This document shows positions 9,585 through 18,336 of a stretch of 64,000 nucleotides of DNA, piece by piece; position 1 is the stretch's first letter, and each line of letters opens with the position of its first letter. The position numbers were made by a program, and so were the translations under genes. Source of the DNA: Veillonellaceae bacterium (GTDB lineage: Bacteria > Bacillota > Negativicutes > Veillonellales > Negativicoccaceae). A model generated the notes under the pieces. That model saw only the letters and a list, made by a program, of their open reading frames with translations. It was not told the origin of the DNA and did no database searches. The DNA lies in the NCBI GenBank assembly GCA_022771805.1, contig JALELM010000008.1, forward strand, positions 62,001-126,000. The letters run 5' to 3'.

Positions 9585-11696
9585 GTGACGGGAGCGGCGG
9601 TGTGCATCGTGGCGGCAATCGGTGTCGGCGGGTATCGGCGTTTTGCCAAAGGCTCTCCGGCACTGCTTTTGCTTGCTCTTTTTTTATGCGGTCTGGCGGG
9701 CGGGATGTATCGTTGGGACGCTGCGGAACAGCGGTTTGAGGAAAATACGCTGCATTGGCAACAGCAAAAGGCGCGCTACACGGTGGTCGTGTACGGAGAG
9801 GGAGAACGTTTCGACAGCGATGCGGAGCCGGTCATTCGCTATCCCGTCGCGTTGCGGCAAGTGGCTTTTGCCGACGGTGAAAGTCGCAGCGGCAAGGGAA
9901 ATGCGTTCTTGTACCTGCCGGCGAGCGGCGATCTTGCCGTACCCGGCGACCGCTTCGATGTGACGGGGACGCTGCGCCCGTTTCGCTATTACGCAAACCC
10001 GGGGCGGATCTTGACGGAATACAGGCATCGGGCGGCGGATATGCTGGGGAATTTGTATCCGCAACACGGCATGGTGCCGAGCGGGCCGGTGCCGACGGGC
10101 GAGTTTGCCTTTGCCGCCAACGTGCAGGCGATTCGCGCCTATGTTGCCGAGGTGCTGCACTCCCGCCTGCCGCAAGCGGAGGCGGCGTTGGTACAGTCGC
10201 TGGTGTTCGGCGGCGGCTACAATGAATTGTCCGAGCAATTGGTGCGGGAATTTGCCGCGACGGGGATCATTCATATTCTCTCTGTTTCCGGCTCGCATAT
10301 AGCTTTGCTGTTCGGCGCCGTTTTCTGGCTCGGTCGGGCATTGCGTCTGCCCGATTTCGGCGTGGCTGTCGCGGGAACCGTATTGGTGGCGGTATATGCG
10401 ACGCTGGCGGGTTGGGTGCCGCCGGTGACGCGCTCTTTCATCATGGGAACGGCCGTGATCGGCGCACTCGTTTGGGGGCGGGAATATGCGGCGCTGCATT
10501 GGCTGGGACTGACTGTTGCTGGGATGTTGCTGTGGACACCCTATTTGCTGTACGATATCAGTTTTCAGCTTTCGGCGGGCTCCACGTTGGGGTTGGTACT
10601 GTTTTTCTCTCCGTGGCGCAATTTTTTACGCAGATACCTGCCGTTTGCGGGACGTTTGGCGGATGCGATCGCGTTGACGGCGGCCGCACAGGTACTGCTG
10701 ATTCCGTTGCAACTCTATTACTTCCAAGCGGTGCCCGTATATGCGGTGCTCGGCAACTTGCTTGTCGTGCCCTGGCTGGAAGCGGTGATTATACTGGTGC
10801 TGCCCGCGCTGCTGCTGGCTTCGTTGTGGCGGCTCCCGGCGGCGGGGCTCTTGCAGGCGGTGCATTGGCTGTTGCAGCCGGCATTGTACTTGAATTCCCG
10901 CCTGGCGGCGTTGCCGGGGGCATTGTGGTATTGGCGGGGACCGCAGGCGTTGGAAACGTTGTTCTACTATTTCCTTTTTGCGGCGGTTTATTTTGTCGTA
11001 CGGCGCCGTCCGGTACTGCCTCGCGCCGTGCAAATCGGCTCGGTCGTGTTGCTTTGTCTGGCGGCTCTTTACGGCTATAATGAGGCGACGCGACCGACGG
11101 TTTGCCTGCCGGATGCCGGTTCGACCACCGCAGTTTCCGTTGTCCACAAATATGCCAACATAGTGTATTATAGAGAGAGTGAACGACCGAGTCGGAGCGA
11201 GGTGCGTGCGCTGACGACCGCGCTGGCCTATGCGGGAGTGCGGGAGACGGATTGCCTGATCTTGGCGAAGCGGCCGCGGGAACGGAAGTTGCCGCTGCCG
11301 GCACGCCGGGTGGTCTGTCTGGAAGACGCTGCGGCGGGACAGGGCGCGGCAGGTGACTTGCAATGGCGACTGCACAACGGCATACTGCATATCGACTGCG
11401 GCGATGCCCGGGTGCAAATCGAAACGGATGCCGTAGGCACGCCGATCGCGGCACCGGCTCGGGGATTATATATTTATAACGGAGCGTGCCCGTCCGAGCG
11501 GCGGACGGAGCAAGTGGTGCAGGTGCAGCCCGCGGCGGTTTGGTTTTCGGGAGCACCGGCATTTTTGCGCGGCGAAGCGGCTGACGGCGGGCGCGATTTG
11601 TTGCGTACGGTCGGTATCGGTGTCTATTCCGGCAGGGAGAACGGAATGCTGCGGGCGACATACCGCGACGGGTGGCAGGTGGAAGCATATCGATGA
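9585..11696 (+). CDS. comEC: ComEC-family DNA uptake channel
   Basis: ComEC forms the inner-membrane channel that carries single-stranded DNA into the cell. From the GTG at 9585 it is 703 residues. It has the N-terminal DUF4131-like OB region, the multi-span Competence domain with the signature GIIHILSVSGSH, and a C-terminal ~200-residue soluble region. That region sits where other ComECs carry a metallo-beta-lactamase-like domain, but no HxHxDH metal motif is present. The frame stays open upstream to 9477 and encodes an extra hydrophobic stretch (GAVLFAAAVACGVRLG) that looks like the missing first membrane helix, so the real start may be a non-standard codon such as CTG 9513, which overlaps the comEA stop. 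It overlaps holA by four bases. Confidence 0.93.
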   Translation: MTGAAVCIVAAIGVGGYRRFAKGSPALLLLALFLCGLAGGMYRWDAAEQRFEENTLHWQQQKARYTVVVYGEGERFDSDAEPVIRYPVALRQVAFADGESRSGKGNAFLYLPASGDLAVPGDRFDVTGTLRPFRYYANPGRILTEYRHRAADMLGNLYPQHGMVPSGPVPTGEFAFAANVQAIRAYVAEVLHSRLPQAEAALVQSLVFGGGYNELSEQLVREFAATGIIHILSVSGSHIALLFGAVFWLGRALRLPDFGVAVAGTVLVAVYATLAGWVPPVTRSFIMGTAVIGALVWGREYAALHWLGLTVAGMLLWTPYLLYDISFQLSAGSTLGLVLFFSPWRNFLRRYLPFAGRLADAIALTAAAQVLLIPLQLYYFQAVPVYAVLGNLLVVPWLEAVIILVLPALLLASLWRLPAAGLLQAVHWLLQPALYLNSRLAALPGALWYWRGPQALETLFYYFLFAAVYFVVRRRPVLPRAVQIGSVVLLCLAALYGYNEATRPTVCLPDAGSTTAVSVVHKYANIVYYRESERPSRSEVRALTTALAYAGVRETDCLILAKRPRERKLPLPARRVVCLEDAAAGQGAAGDLQWRLHNGILHIDCGDARVQIETDAVGTPIAAPARGLYIYNGACPSERRTEQVVQVQPAAVWFSGAPAFLRGEAADGGRDLLRTVGIGVYSGRENGMLRATYRDGWQVEAYR

Positions 11697-12655
11697 AAGA
11701 AAAAGCCTTGATCGTGCTGGCCGGAGAGGACATTCCGGCGGTCTACGCGCGTAAAGAAAAATACATTCATGCGGAGGAAGACGGCGAGCGTTACGAGGAA
11801 GGGGTCAATGCCCGCCTGGTTGTGCAAATGCTGCAAATGCAAAGCCTGTTCGCCACGGCACGCCGCTTGGAGTTTATCAATCCCGCGTTCCTGCTCGGCA
11901 AGGACGAGAGCGTCCCGGCGGCCGAACTGCTGGATGCGTTGGCAAATATTCCCGCCGGTACGCGGGTGCTGTGCATTGTGGAAGGAAAACTCGATCGCCG
12001 GCGCAAATTTGTCAAGCAGGTGCTGGAATTGGCCGAGGTCTACATTGCGGAATTTATTCCGAAATGGAAGGTCGGCGAAGAAGCGGAAATGTATGTGCGA
12101 CGGCGGGGAGCAAAACTGACTGCGGGCGCACGCCGCTACCTGGAGAACGTGGCGGAGGGCTGGGAGAACGTTTCCTCCGTGTTCTTAAGTACGGAATGTG
12201 ATAAATGGCTGCTGATGGCCGACGGGAACGAAGTAACCGAGGCGGTGATTCGTGATTCGCTGCCGTCTTACATGGATTTGCAGGTATTTACTTTTTGGGA
12301 TCACCTGCTTGCGGGCAAGCGGCGCGAAGTACTTGCGGCAACTCCGATGCTTTTCGACAAAGCGGAGGACGAGCTGAAAAATATCGGCTATCTGACGGCG
12401 CAATTGCGCTATTGCTTGGCGCTGGTCGAAATGCAGGCGGCAGGAATACCCGAGCCGCAAATCCGCAAGGAATTGGGCGTGGCGAGCGCGTATCGTTGGA
12501 AGGGGATACAGGCTTCCGTGCGGCAAGTGCGGCCGCAGGCATTGAAAGCACTGCTGCTGGCAATCTATGACTGCCGGTTTCGTCAGCGCACGGAGGGCGG
12601 CAAGCCGGACTGGCAGGCGGTGTGGGTGGAATTTTTGGGAAGGCGTGGTATGTGA
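11693..12655 (+). CDS. holA: DNA polymerase III delta subunit (HolA-like, divergent)
   Basis: A 320-residue protein in the position after comEC where Firmicutes encode HolA, the clamp-loader delta subunit that opens the sliding clamp. Features that fit are a LFATARRLEFIN segment (like SLFGERRLVVV in the family), IPAGTRVLCIVEGKLDRRRKFVK, and the C-terminal helical domain with LTAQLRYCLALVEMQAAG and an AYRWKGIQASVRQ segment. The first beta strand region is short: the usual YLLYGEDEFL segment and about 30 residues around it are reduced to ALIVLAGED. The ATG overlaps the comEC stop (ATGA). Sequence similarity is modest, so position carries part of the call. Confidence 0.82.
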   Translation: MKEKALIVLAGEDIPAVYARKEKYIHAEEDGERYEEGVNARLVVQMLQMQSLFATARRLEFINPAFLLGKDESVPAAELLDALANIPAGTRVLCIVEGKLDRRRKFVKQVLELAEVYIAEFIPKWKVGEEAEMYVRRRGAKLTAGARRYLENVAEGWENVSSVFLSTECDKWLLMADGNEVTEAVIRDSLPSYMDLQVFTFWDHLLAGKRREVLAATPMLFDKAEDELKNIGYLTAQLRYCLALVEMQAAGIPEPQIRKELGVASAYRWKGIQASVRQVRPQALKALLLAIYDCRFRQRTEGGKPDWQAVWVEFLGRRGM

Positions 12656-14154
12656 TGGACAGGATCCGGCTGTATGGCCTTGCGGCGGTGCTGTTGGCTG
12701 CGGCAGGGGCGTTCGTGCCGTTTGCTTTGTATGCGGGCGACGAAGCCGTTGCGGGCGTTATGTTGGGCGATACTTCTTTGGCGGGGAAAAACCGTCGGGA
12801 AATTACGACCTTACTGCAGGAACGCAATCGGGAAATTCGTACGGGAACACTCGTTTTTCAGCACGCTGCGTTTCACAAAGATTTGCCTTTACGGCAGTTG
12901 GAGATGCAAGTCGATGTGGATGCCTGTGTCACGCAGGCTTTGAGCTACGGTCGCAGCGGCGATTGGCTGCAGCAATGGTGGGAACGTGTCAGCGGTTGGT
13001 GGACGGAGCGGCCGCTGTCGTGTGCCGTGCAATACCGGGAAGATGTACTGACGGAGTTCGTGCAGCAATTGCACACACAGGCGGCCGCGGAGCCTGCCGA
13101 TGCGAAATTGCGGCTGACGGGCAACGGCGGCGTGGAGATCGTTCCGGAAGTATCGCATCTGGAATTTGATGTCGGCGAGGTGTTGGCGCAGGCCAAATTG
13201 CAGTTGCGGCAGCAGGACAGCCGACCGATCGAGTTGCACGCACAACATGTGGTTCTGCCTACGGTGAAGGCGGCGGATCTGCAGGGGCTGGACACGATAC
13301 TCGGCGAGTACACGACCTATTACGGCGGCGACCGTAATCGCGGCTACAATATCAGTCTGGCGGCGCGGGCGATCTCCGATCGGTTGGTGCCTGCCGGCAC
13401 ATTCTTTTCTTTCAATGACACGACGGGGCCGCGCTCCTATGACGCGGGCTACCGTGAGGCGCCCGTGTTCATTAACGGCAAACTGGAGCCGGGCAGCGGC
13501 GGCGGTGTATGCCAGGTCAGCTCGACACTGTTCAATGCGGCGTTGTTTGCAGGCATGGGGATCGCGGAGCGGACGGAACATTTTGCGCCGGTCGGCTACA
13601 TGGAGATCGGCCGGGATGCAACGGTGTCATACGGCTCGCTGGATTTTGTTTTCCGCAATGATTTTGCCCGCCCGGTATATGTATTGGCCGACGACGAGCC
13701 GGGAGCGTTGACGATCTATATTCTCGGCAATGCTGCGGATAAGCCGGCGGATACGGACTTGCATCATGGCGGAGTCGAAGTGATTCCGCATGAAGAAACA
13801 GTGGAGGTCGTGCCCGGGCAGCAGGAACCGGAAACGACGCGGGAAGGGCATGACGGGTATACGGTGACTTGGTACCGCAATTTGCGCTGGGCGGACGGCC
13901 GGACTTTGTTTGATTCCTTTTCTTCCTACTATGAGCCCGTCACGACACGCAAACAACTGTCGCCGGCACGGGAAGCCGAACTGAAGAAGAGGGAAGAGGA
14001 AAAACGCAAAGCGGAACAGAAAGAAAAAACAAAAGCAACCGAAACAAAAGCAACCGAGCGCACGACAGCGCCGGAACACCCCGGTGTGAAAGGCGCGCCG
14101 GCGGCAGCAGCGGACGAGACGGCACAGCGGCAGGCAGAGAAAACCGAGCCGTGA
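12655..14154 (+). CDS. VanW-family membrane-anchored protein with peptidoglycan-binding-like domain
   Basis: A 499-residue exported protein: a membrane anchor at about residues 4-24, a putative peptidoglycan-binding-like region (about 40-205, YoaR type), and a VanW domain from about residue 210 (ISLAARAISDRLVPAGTFFSFND, GGGVCQVSSTLFNAALFAG). The last ~65 residues are a Lys/Glu-rich low-complexity tail, probably extended in or near the wall. VanW domains occur in vancomycin-resistance clusters and in many unrelated wall proteins; their function is not established, and nothing here points to resistance. The ATG shares a base with the holA stop (TGATG). Confidence 0.88.
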   Translation: MDRIRLYGLAAVLLAAAGAFVPFALYAGDEAVAGVMLGDTSLAGKNRREITTLLQERNREIRTGTLVFQHAAFHKDLPLRQLEMQVDVDACVTQALSYGRSGDWLQQWWERVSGWWTERPLSCAVQYREDVLTEFVQQLHTQAAAEPADAKLRLTGNGGVEIVPEVSHLEFDVGEVLAQAKLQLRQQDSRPIELHAQHVVLPTVKAADLQGLDTILGEYTTYYGGDRNRGYNISLAARAISDRLVPAGTFFSFNDTTGPRSYDAGYREAPVFINGKLEPGSGGGVCQVSSTLFNAALFAGMGIAERTEHFAPVGYMEIGRDATVSYGSLDFVFRNDFARPVYVLADDEPGALTIYILGNAADKPADTDLHHGGVEVIPHEETVEVVPGQQEPETTREGHDGYTVTWYRNLRWADGRTLFDSFSSYYEPVTTRKQLSPAREAELKKREEEKRKAEQKEKTKATETKATERTTAPEHPGVKGAPAAAADETAQRQAEKTEP

Positions 14155-14193
14155 GCGAGAGTATTATAAATAACGGAGAGAAAACGGATTTGC

Positions 14194-17100
14194 ATGTATC
14201 AGTATAAATTGGTGCCGAACGATTCCCGGGCGATTACTTCGCTGCAGGTGGATATCATTACGGGGTGTTGGCAGGTAACCTTGCGCCGTAAAGATGAACG
14301 CTTGGCGCATCAAATTCAACAATTTTTGCAGACGGAAGCGACCGGCACGGCTGTCCGTTTCTTTGTGGACGAAACGGAATGGCAGGTATCGCCGCCGGCA
14401 CCGCCGTTCGCCGCGCCGGAACCGGCACCTGCCGCACCGCAGAGCGAAGCATCGCTGCCGGCGGACTGGAACAAGATCCTGTACAACGCCCAGGTGCGCG
14501 AAGCGGGAGCGGCCCGCTCGACCCGCCGCAAGAACGGTGTACTGCTGGGAAGGCGGGTCATCAAGACCGCACCGCAAGATATTGCCGCGGTGACGGAAGA
14601 AACCGATCGGGTAGTCATCGAAGGGCGCGTCATCGAAGCGGACTGGCGTGAATTGCGTACGGGACGCAAACTGCTGAAGCTGAAAGTGGCGGACGACACG
14701 AACGGGATCCTGGCGCAAAGCTTCTTCGAAGCGGAGGAGACGACGGGCCATTTGGAAAACGCGCTGCATAAAGGCGTGTCGGTTCGGATCAGCGGCAGCG
14801 CCCGCTACGACAAGTACAGCGGCGACCTCATCCTGCATATGCGCGGTTTGATGCTGGTGGAAGAAGAGCGGACGGAACATGTGGACGACCATCCCACGCC
14901 GCGCGTGGAACTTCACCTGCACACGAAGATGAGCACGGATGCGCTGATCGACGTCGGCCGCCTGTTGGACACGGTGAAAAAATGGAATCACCCGGCGGTC
15001 GCTATTACCGATCACGGTGTGGTGCAGTCCTTCCCGATGGTTCAGGCGCTGGCAGCGGAAAAAGGTGTAAAAATCATCTACGGGATGGAAGGCTACCTGA
15101 TCGAGGAAATTCCGACGGATATTGCACAGGATCGCCAAAAATATACGCATATTATCATCTTGGCGGAAAATATGACCGGTCTGCGTAATTTGTACCGACT
15201 GGTCTCCCTTTCGCATTTGCGCTATTTCAAAAAACGCCCGCTGATTCCGCGGGCTATCCTGTCTCAATATCGTGAGGGGCTGATCTTGGGCTCGGCGTGT
15301 GTCGCGGGGGATTTGTTTCGGGCGATCCTGCAGGAGGAGAGCGAGGAGCGGATCGAGGGGATTGCCCGCTACTATGACTACCTGGAAGTGCAGCCGATTT
15401 CCGACAATACCTTCCTCCTGCGTGACGAGCGGTACCCCGCCGTCCGTACGGACGATGATCTGCGCGCGCTGAATACCCGGATCGTCGAATTGGGCGAAAA
15501 ACTGGGCATTCCGGTCTGCGCGACCTGCGACTCACACTACCTGTTTGAAGAGGACAAGGTATATCGCGATATCCTGCTCAGCAAGTGGAGCAAAGGCGAA
15601 CTGGACGAAGCGATGCCGGATCTGTTTTTGCGTACGACGAAAGAAATGCTGGCGGAGTTCGCTTACCTGGGCGAGGAAAAGGCGAAGGAGATCGTCATCA
15701 CCAACACCCGCGCCATAGCCGAGCGAGTGGACGCCATCGCACCCTTGCCGCCGGACGGCAAGCTCTATGCCCCGAAAATCAACGGCTCGGACGAAGAATT
15801 GAAACGTATGTGCTACGCCAAGGCGCACCGCCTGTACGGCGAGACCTTGCCGGAACCGGTCGCCGCGCGGCTGGAAAGCGAACTCGCCGCGATCATCGGC
15901 AACGGCTTCGGCGTGCTCTACTACATTGCACATAAACTGGTGAAGAAATCCCTGGACGACGGCTACCTGGTCGGTTCACGCGGCTCCGTCGGCTCGTCCT
16001 TCGTGGCGACCATGGCGGATATCACGGAAGTGAATCCGCTGCCGCCGCACTACCTTTGCCTCCATTGCCGATACAGCAAATTTTTCCCGGACGGCAGATT
16101 CGGCGGCGGTTTCGACCTGCCGGACGAAAACTGCCCGCATTGCGGCAAGCCCTTGCACAAAGACGGACACAATATTCCCTTTGCGGTTTTCATGGGCTTT
16201 GAAGGCGACAAAGTGCCGGATATCGACCTGAATTTTTCCGGCGATTACCAACCGAATGCACACAAGTACACGGAAGAACTGTTCGGCAAAGATAATGTGT
16301 TTCGCGCGGGGACGATCAGCGGGATAAAGGATCGGACGGCGTTCGGCTATGTGAAAAAATACACCGAACAACGCCAAATCGCCTGCAACGACATCTATGT
16401 CAGCAGCTTGATGGACGGCATTACCAAGGTTAAGAACACGACGGGACAGCACCCCGGCGGCATCATGGTCTGCCCGCGGGATATGGATATTCTGGCCTTT
16501 ACGCCGATCCAGCACCCGGCGAATAAAAAAGAGTCCGGTATCATCACGACACATTTCGACTACCACTCCATCGAGGGGCGCATGGTCAAGCTCGACATTC
16601 TCGGCCACGATGACCCGACCGTCATTCGTATGCTGGAAGACCTCACGGGAGTCAGCCCGCAAAGCATCCCGTTCGACGATCCGGCGACACTCAGCCTGTT
16701 TTCCTCAACCGAAGCGTTGGGACTGAGCAGCGACGACTTGAACGGCGATGTCGTGGGGACGCTCGGCATCCCGGAATACGGCACGAAATTCGTCCGGCAA
16801 ATGCTGGCGGACACCTTGCCGAAAAATTTCAGCGAACTCGTTCGGATCAGCGGCTTTTCGCACGGAACGGACGTCTGGCTGAACAATGCGAAAGACTTGA
16901 TCACGGCCGGGCAAGTAAAACTGGACGAAGCGATCTCCACCCGGGACGACATCATGACCTACCTCATCCAACAGAACGTGCCGTCGAAACTGGCCTTTAA
17001 CATCATGGAAAACGTCCGCAAGGGCAAAGGCCTGGAAAAGAAAAACAAGCAGGGTGAGCCCGTTACGCAAAACGAAGCGGCGCTGCGCGAATACCGAATA

Positions 17101-17676
17101 CCGGCGTGGTTCATCGAATCCTGCAAAAAGATTTCCTACCTGTTTCCGCGCGCACATGCGGTAGCCTATGTCATGATGGCGTTTCGCATCGCCTGGTTCA
17201 AGATCAACTACCCGCTGGCATTCTATGCAGCGTATTTCTCGGTGCGAGCCAGCGGCAAATTTGACGGCAAAGCGATTCTGCCGGGCCTGCAGGCACAACG
17301 CAAAGCTTGGAACTACATCTTGGCAAAAGGGCGCGAAGCGAGCGCCGTGGAAAAGGACTCCGCCACGCATATCGAAGTGGCGATGGAAATGTCGCTGCGC
17401 GGCTTCGGATTCAAGACGGTATCCCTCGAACGATCCGATGTGCGAAACTTCCTCATCGAAGACGGAATGCTTCTGCCGCCGCTGTCCAGCGTGCCGGGAT
17501 TGGGCGTGACCGTTGCGGAGGAAATTGTCGCGGCGCGAGTCGACGGCCCCTTTACCTCGAAAGAAGACCTGCGAAAACGGGGGAAAGTCAGCCAAAGCAT
17601 CATCGACACCCTCGCCGAACTCGGCGCGCTGCAAGGCATGCCGGAAGAGGAACAAATCAGCCTGTTCGAGATGTAA
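14194..17676 (+). CDS. polC: PolC-type DNA polymerase III alpha subunit lacking the inserted 3'-5' exonuclease
   Basis: PolC is the leading replicative polymerase of low-GC Gram-positive lineages. This 1160-residue version has a short N-terminal region, an OB domain (about residues 140-225), a PHP domain beginning VELHLHTKMSTD (about 238) with AITDHG, a zinc-binding pair CLHC/CPHC at about 622-650, the polymerase catalytic PDIDLNF (Asp676, Asp678) and a C-terminal helix-hairpin-helix (PGLGVTVAEEIVAAR). In Bacillus PolC (about 1437 residues) a DnaQ-like exonuclease with a DxETTG motif is inserted in the PHP domain after YGMEANL. Here IYGMEGYLIEE runs straight into the second PHP half, and no DxE exonuclease motif exists anywhere. 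GGAGAG is 13 bases upstream of the ATG. Confidence 0.95.
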   Translation: MYQYKLVPNDSRAITSLQVDIITGCWQVTLRRKDERLAHQIQQFLQTEATGTAVRFFVDETEWQVSPPAPPFAAPEPAPAAPQSEASLPADWNKILYNAQVREAGAARSTRRKNGVLLGRRVIKTAPQDIAAVTEETDRVVIEGRVIEADWRELRTGRKLLKLKVADDTNGILAQSFFEAEETTGHLENALHKGVSVRISGSARYDKYSGDLILHMRGLMLVEEERTEHVDDHPTPRVELHLHTKMSTDALIDVGRLLDTVKKWNHPAVAITDHGVVQSFPMVQALAAEKGVKIIYGMEGYLIEEIPTDIAQDRQKYTHIIILAENMTGLRNLYRLVSLSHLRYFKKRPLIPRAILSQYREGLILGSACVAGDLFRAILQEESEERIEGIARYYDYLEVQPISDNTFLLRDERYPAVRTDDDLRALNTRIVELGEKLGIPVCATCDSHYLFEEDKVYRDILLSKWSKGELDEAMPDLFLRTTKEMLAEFAYLGEEKAKEIVITNTRAIAERVDAIAPLPPDGKLYAPKINGSDEELKRMCYAKAHRLYGETLPEPVAARLESELAAIIGNGFGVLYYIAHKLVKKSLDDGYLVGSRGSVGSSFVATMADITEVNPLPPHYLCLHCRYSKFFPDGRFGGGFDLPDENCPHCGKPLHKDGHNIPFAVFMGFEGDKVPDIDLNFSGDYQPNAHKYTEELFGKDNVFRAGTISGIKDRTAFGYVKKYTEQRQIACNDIYVSSLMDGITKVKNTTGQHPGGIMVCPRDMDILAFTPIQHPANKKESGIITTHFDYHSIEGRMVKLDILGHDDPTVIRMLEDLTGVSPQSIPFDDPATLSLFSSTEALGLSSDDLNGDVVGTLGIPEYGTKFVRQMLADTLPKNFSELVRISGFSHGTDVWLNNAKDLITAGQVKLDEAISTRDDIMTYLIQQNVPSKLAFNIMENVRKGKGLEKKNKQGEPVTQNEAALREYRIPAWFIESCKKISYLFPRAHAVAYVMMAFRIAWFKINYPLAFYAAYFSVRASGKFDGKAILPGLQAQRKAWNYILAKGREASAVEKDSATHIEVAMEMSLRGFGFKTVSLERSDVRNFLIEDGMLLPPLSSVPGLGVTVAEEIVAARVDGPFTSKEDLRKRGKVSQSIIDTLAELGALQGMPEEEQISLFEM

Positions 17677-17714
17677 ATGCATGGCAGAAGGGTGTCTTGT
17701 AGTGTATGGGAAGG

Positions 17715-17757
17715 CAAGAAAACGGTCGCTCCGGCCATTTTCTTGTTTTTTCTTTTT
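17715..17757 (+). terminator. Rho-independent terminator after polC
   Basis: CAAGAAAA (17715-17722) pairs with TTTTCTTG (17738-17745), with further imperfect pairing of GG/CC inside, followed by a T-rich tract to 17757. Confidence 0.8.
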
Positions 17758-17784
17758 GCAAGGTTAAAATGCATATGCTATACT
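17756..17784 (+). promoter_or_regulatory. Promoter of the small lipoprotein gene
   Basis: TTGCAA (17756-17761), 17-base spacer, TATACT (17779-17784). The predicted start near 17791 places the 16-bp palindromic array entirely in the 5' leader. Confidence 0.75.
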
Positions 17785-17793
17785 GGTTACGTA

Positions 17794-17857
17794 ATAGCGT
17801 AACTACGCTATAGCGTAACAACGTAATTACGTAATAGCGCTATAGCGTAACTTATAT
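17794..17857 (+). repeat. Tandem array of a 16-bp dyad unit in the leader of the lipoprotein gene
   Basis: Four 16-base units start at 17794, 17810, 17826 and 17842. ATAGCGTAAC is exact in units 1, 2 and 4 and degenerate in unit 3. The array is full of perfect palindromes: TACGCTATAGCGTA (17804-17817), ACGTAATTACGT (17821-17832), ATAGCGCTAT (17834-17843) and, at its edges, TTACGTAA (17787-17794) and CTTATATAAG (17851-17860). It lies between the -10 box and the AAGGAGG ribosome site. It could be an operator cluster or an RNA structure; no coding role is seen. Confidence 0.9.
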
Positions 17858-17872
17858 AAGGAGGATATTGCT

Positions 17873-18277
17873 ATGAAAAAGCTCGTGTGGGGGATGTTCT
17901 TCATGTTATTTGCTTTTATTCTTTCCGGATGTGCTGGAGAAAAAGATATAAGCGGGGTTTATTTGCGGACGAAGATAGATAATGGGATTAAATCTGTTGT
18001 TGTACTTAAAAAAATGCAAGACTCGGAAAATTTGTATGAGTACAAATCCTATTCAGCGAATGAAAACCAAGACAATAAGTATTGGCATAATCAAAACAAG
18101 ATGCTGCAATATGATAAAAAGAACAAAGTGCTAACCGAATATAATATTCCTAGCATGTTTAGAATAATTATTAAGGATGAAGATACTATTGTTCGTCACA
18201 CAAGTCAGTCGGAAAATGAGTTTAAACGCCTTTCTCCGGAAGAAGCGGCGAAGCTGCAACTCCCGGAAAAGAAATAG
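17873..18277 (+). CDS. Small predicted lipoprotein of unknown function
   Basis: A 134-residue exported lipoprotein: a basic start, a hydrophobic stretch and a lipobox LSGC with the modified Cys at residue 20. The mature part is hydrophilic and Lys/Asn/Glu/Tyr-rich (ENQDNKYWHNQNK region); I recognise no family. The RBS AAGGAGG (17858-17864) is 8 bases upstream. Base composition is clearly AT-richer than the flanking polC and rpsB genes, with AAA/ATA/AAT codons frequent, which suggests recent transfer or weak selection. It has its own promoter, an unusual palindromic leader and its own terminator, so it is a self-contained unit. Confidence 0.85.
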   Translation: MKKLVWGMFFMLFAFILSGCAGEKDISGVYLRTKIDNGIKSVVVLKKMQDSENLYEYKSYSANENQDNKYWHNQNKMLQYDKKNKVLTEYNIPSMFRIIIKDEDTIVRHTSQSENEFKRLSPEEAAKLQLPEKK

Positions 18278-18298
18278 CAGCCTCCTTCATAATACAAG

Positions 18299-18336
18299 AT
18301 ACCCCGTCCGTCAGGGCGGGGTATTCCTTTTCTTTC
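18299..18336 (+). terminator. Rho-independent terminator after the lipoprotein gene
   Basis: ATACCCCGTCC (18299-18309) pairs with GGGCGGGGTAT (18314-18324) around GTCA, with one G-U pair, followed by a T-rich tract. Confidence 0.85.
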
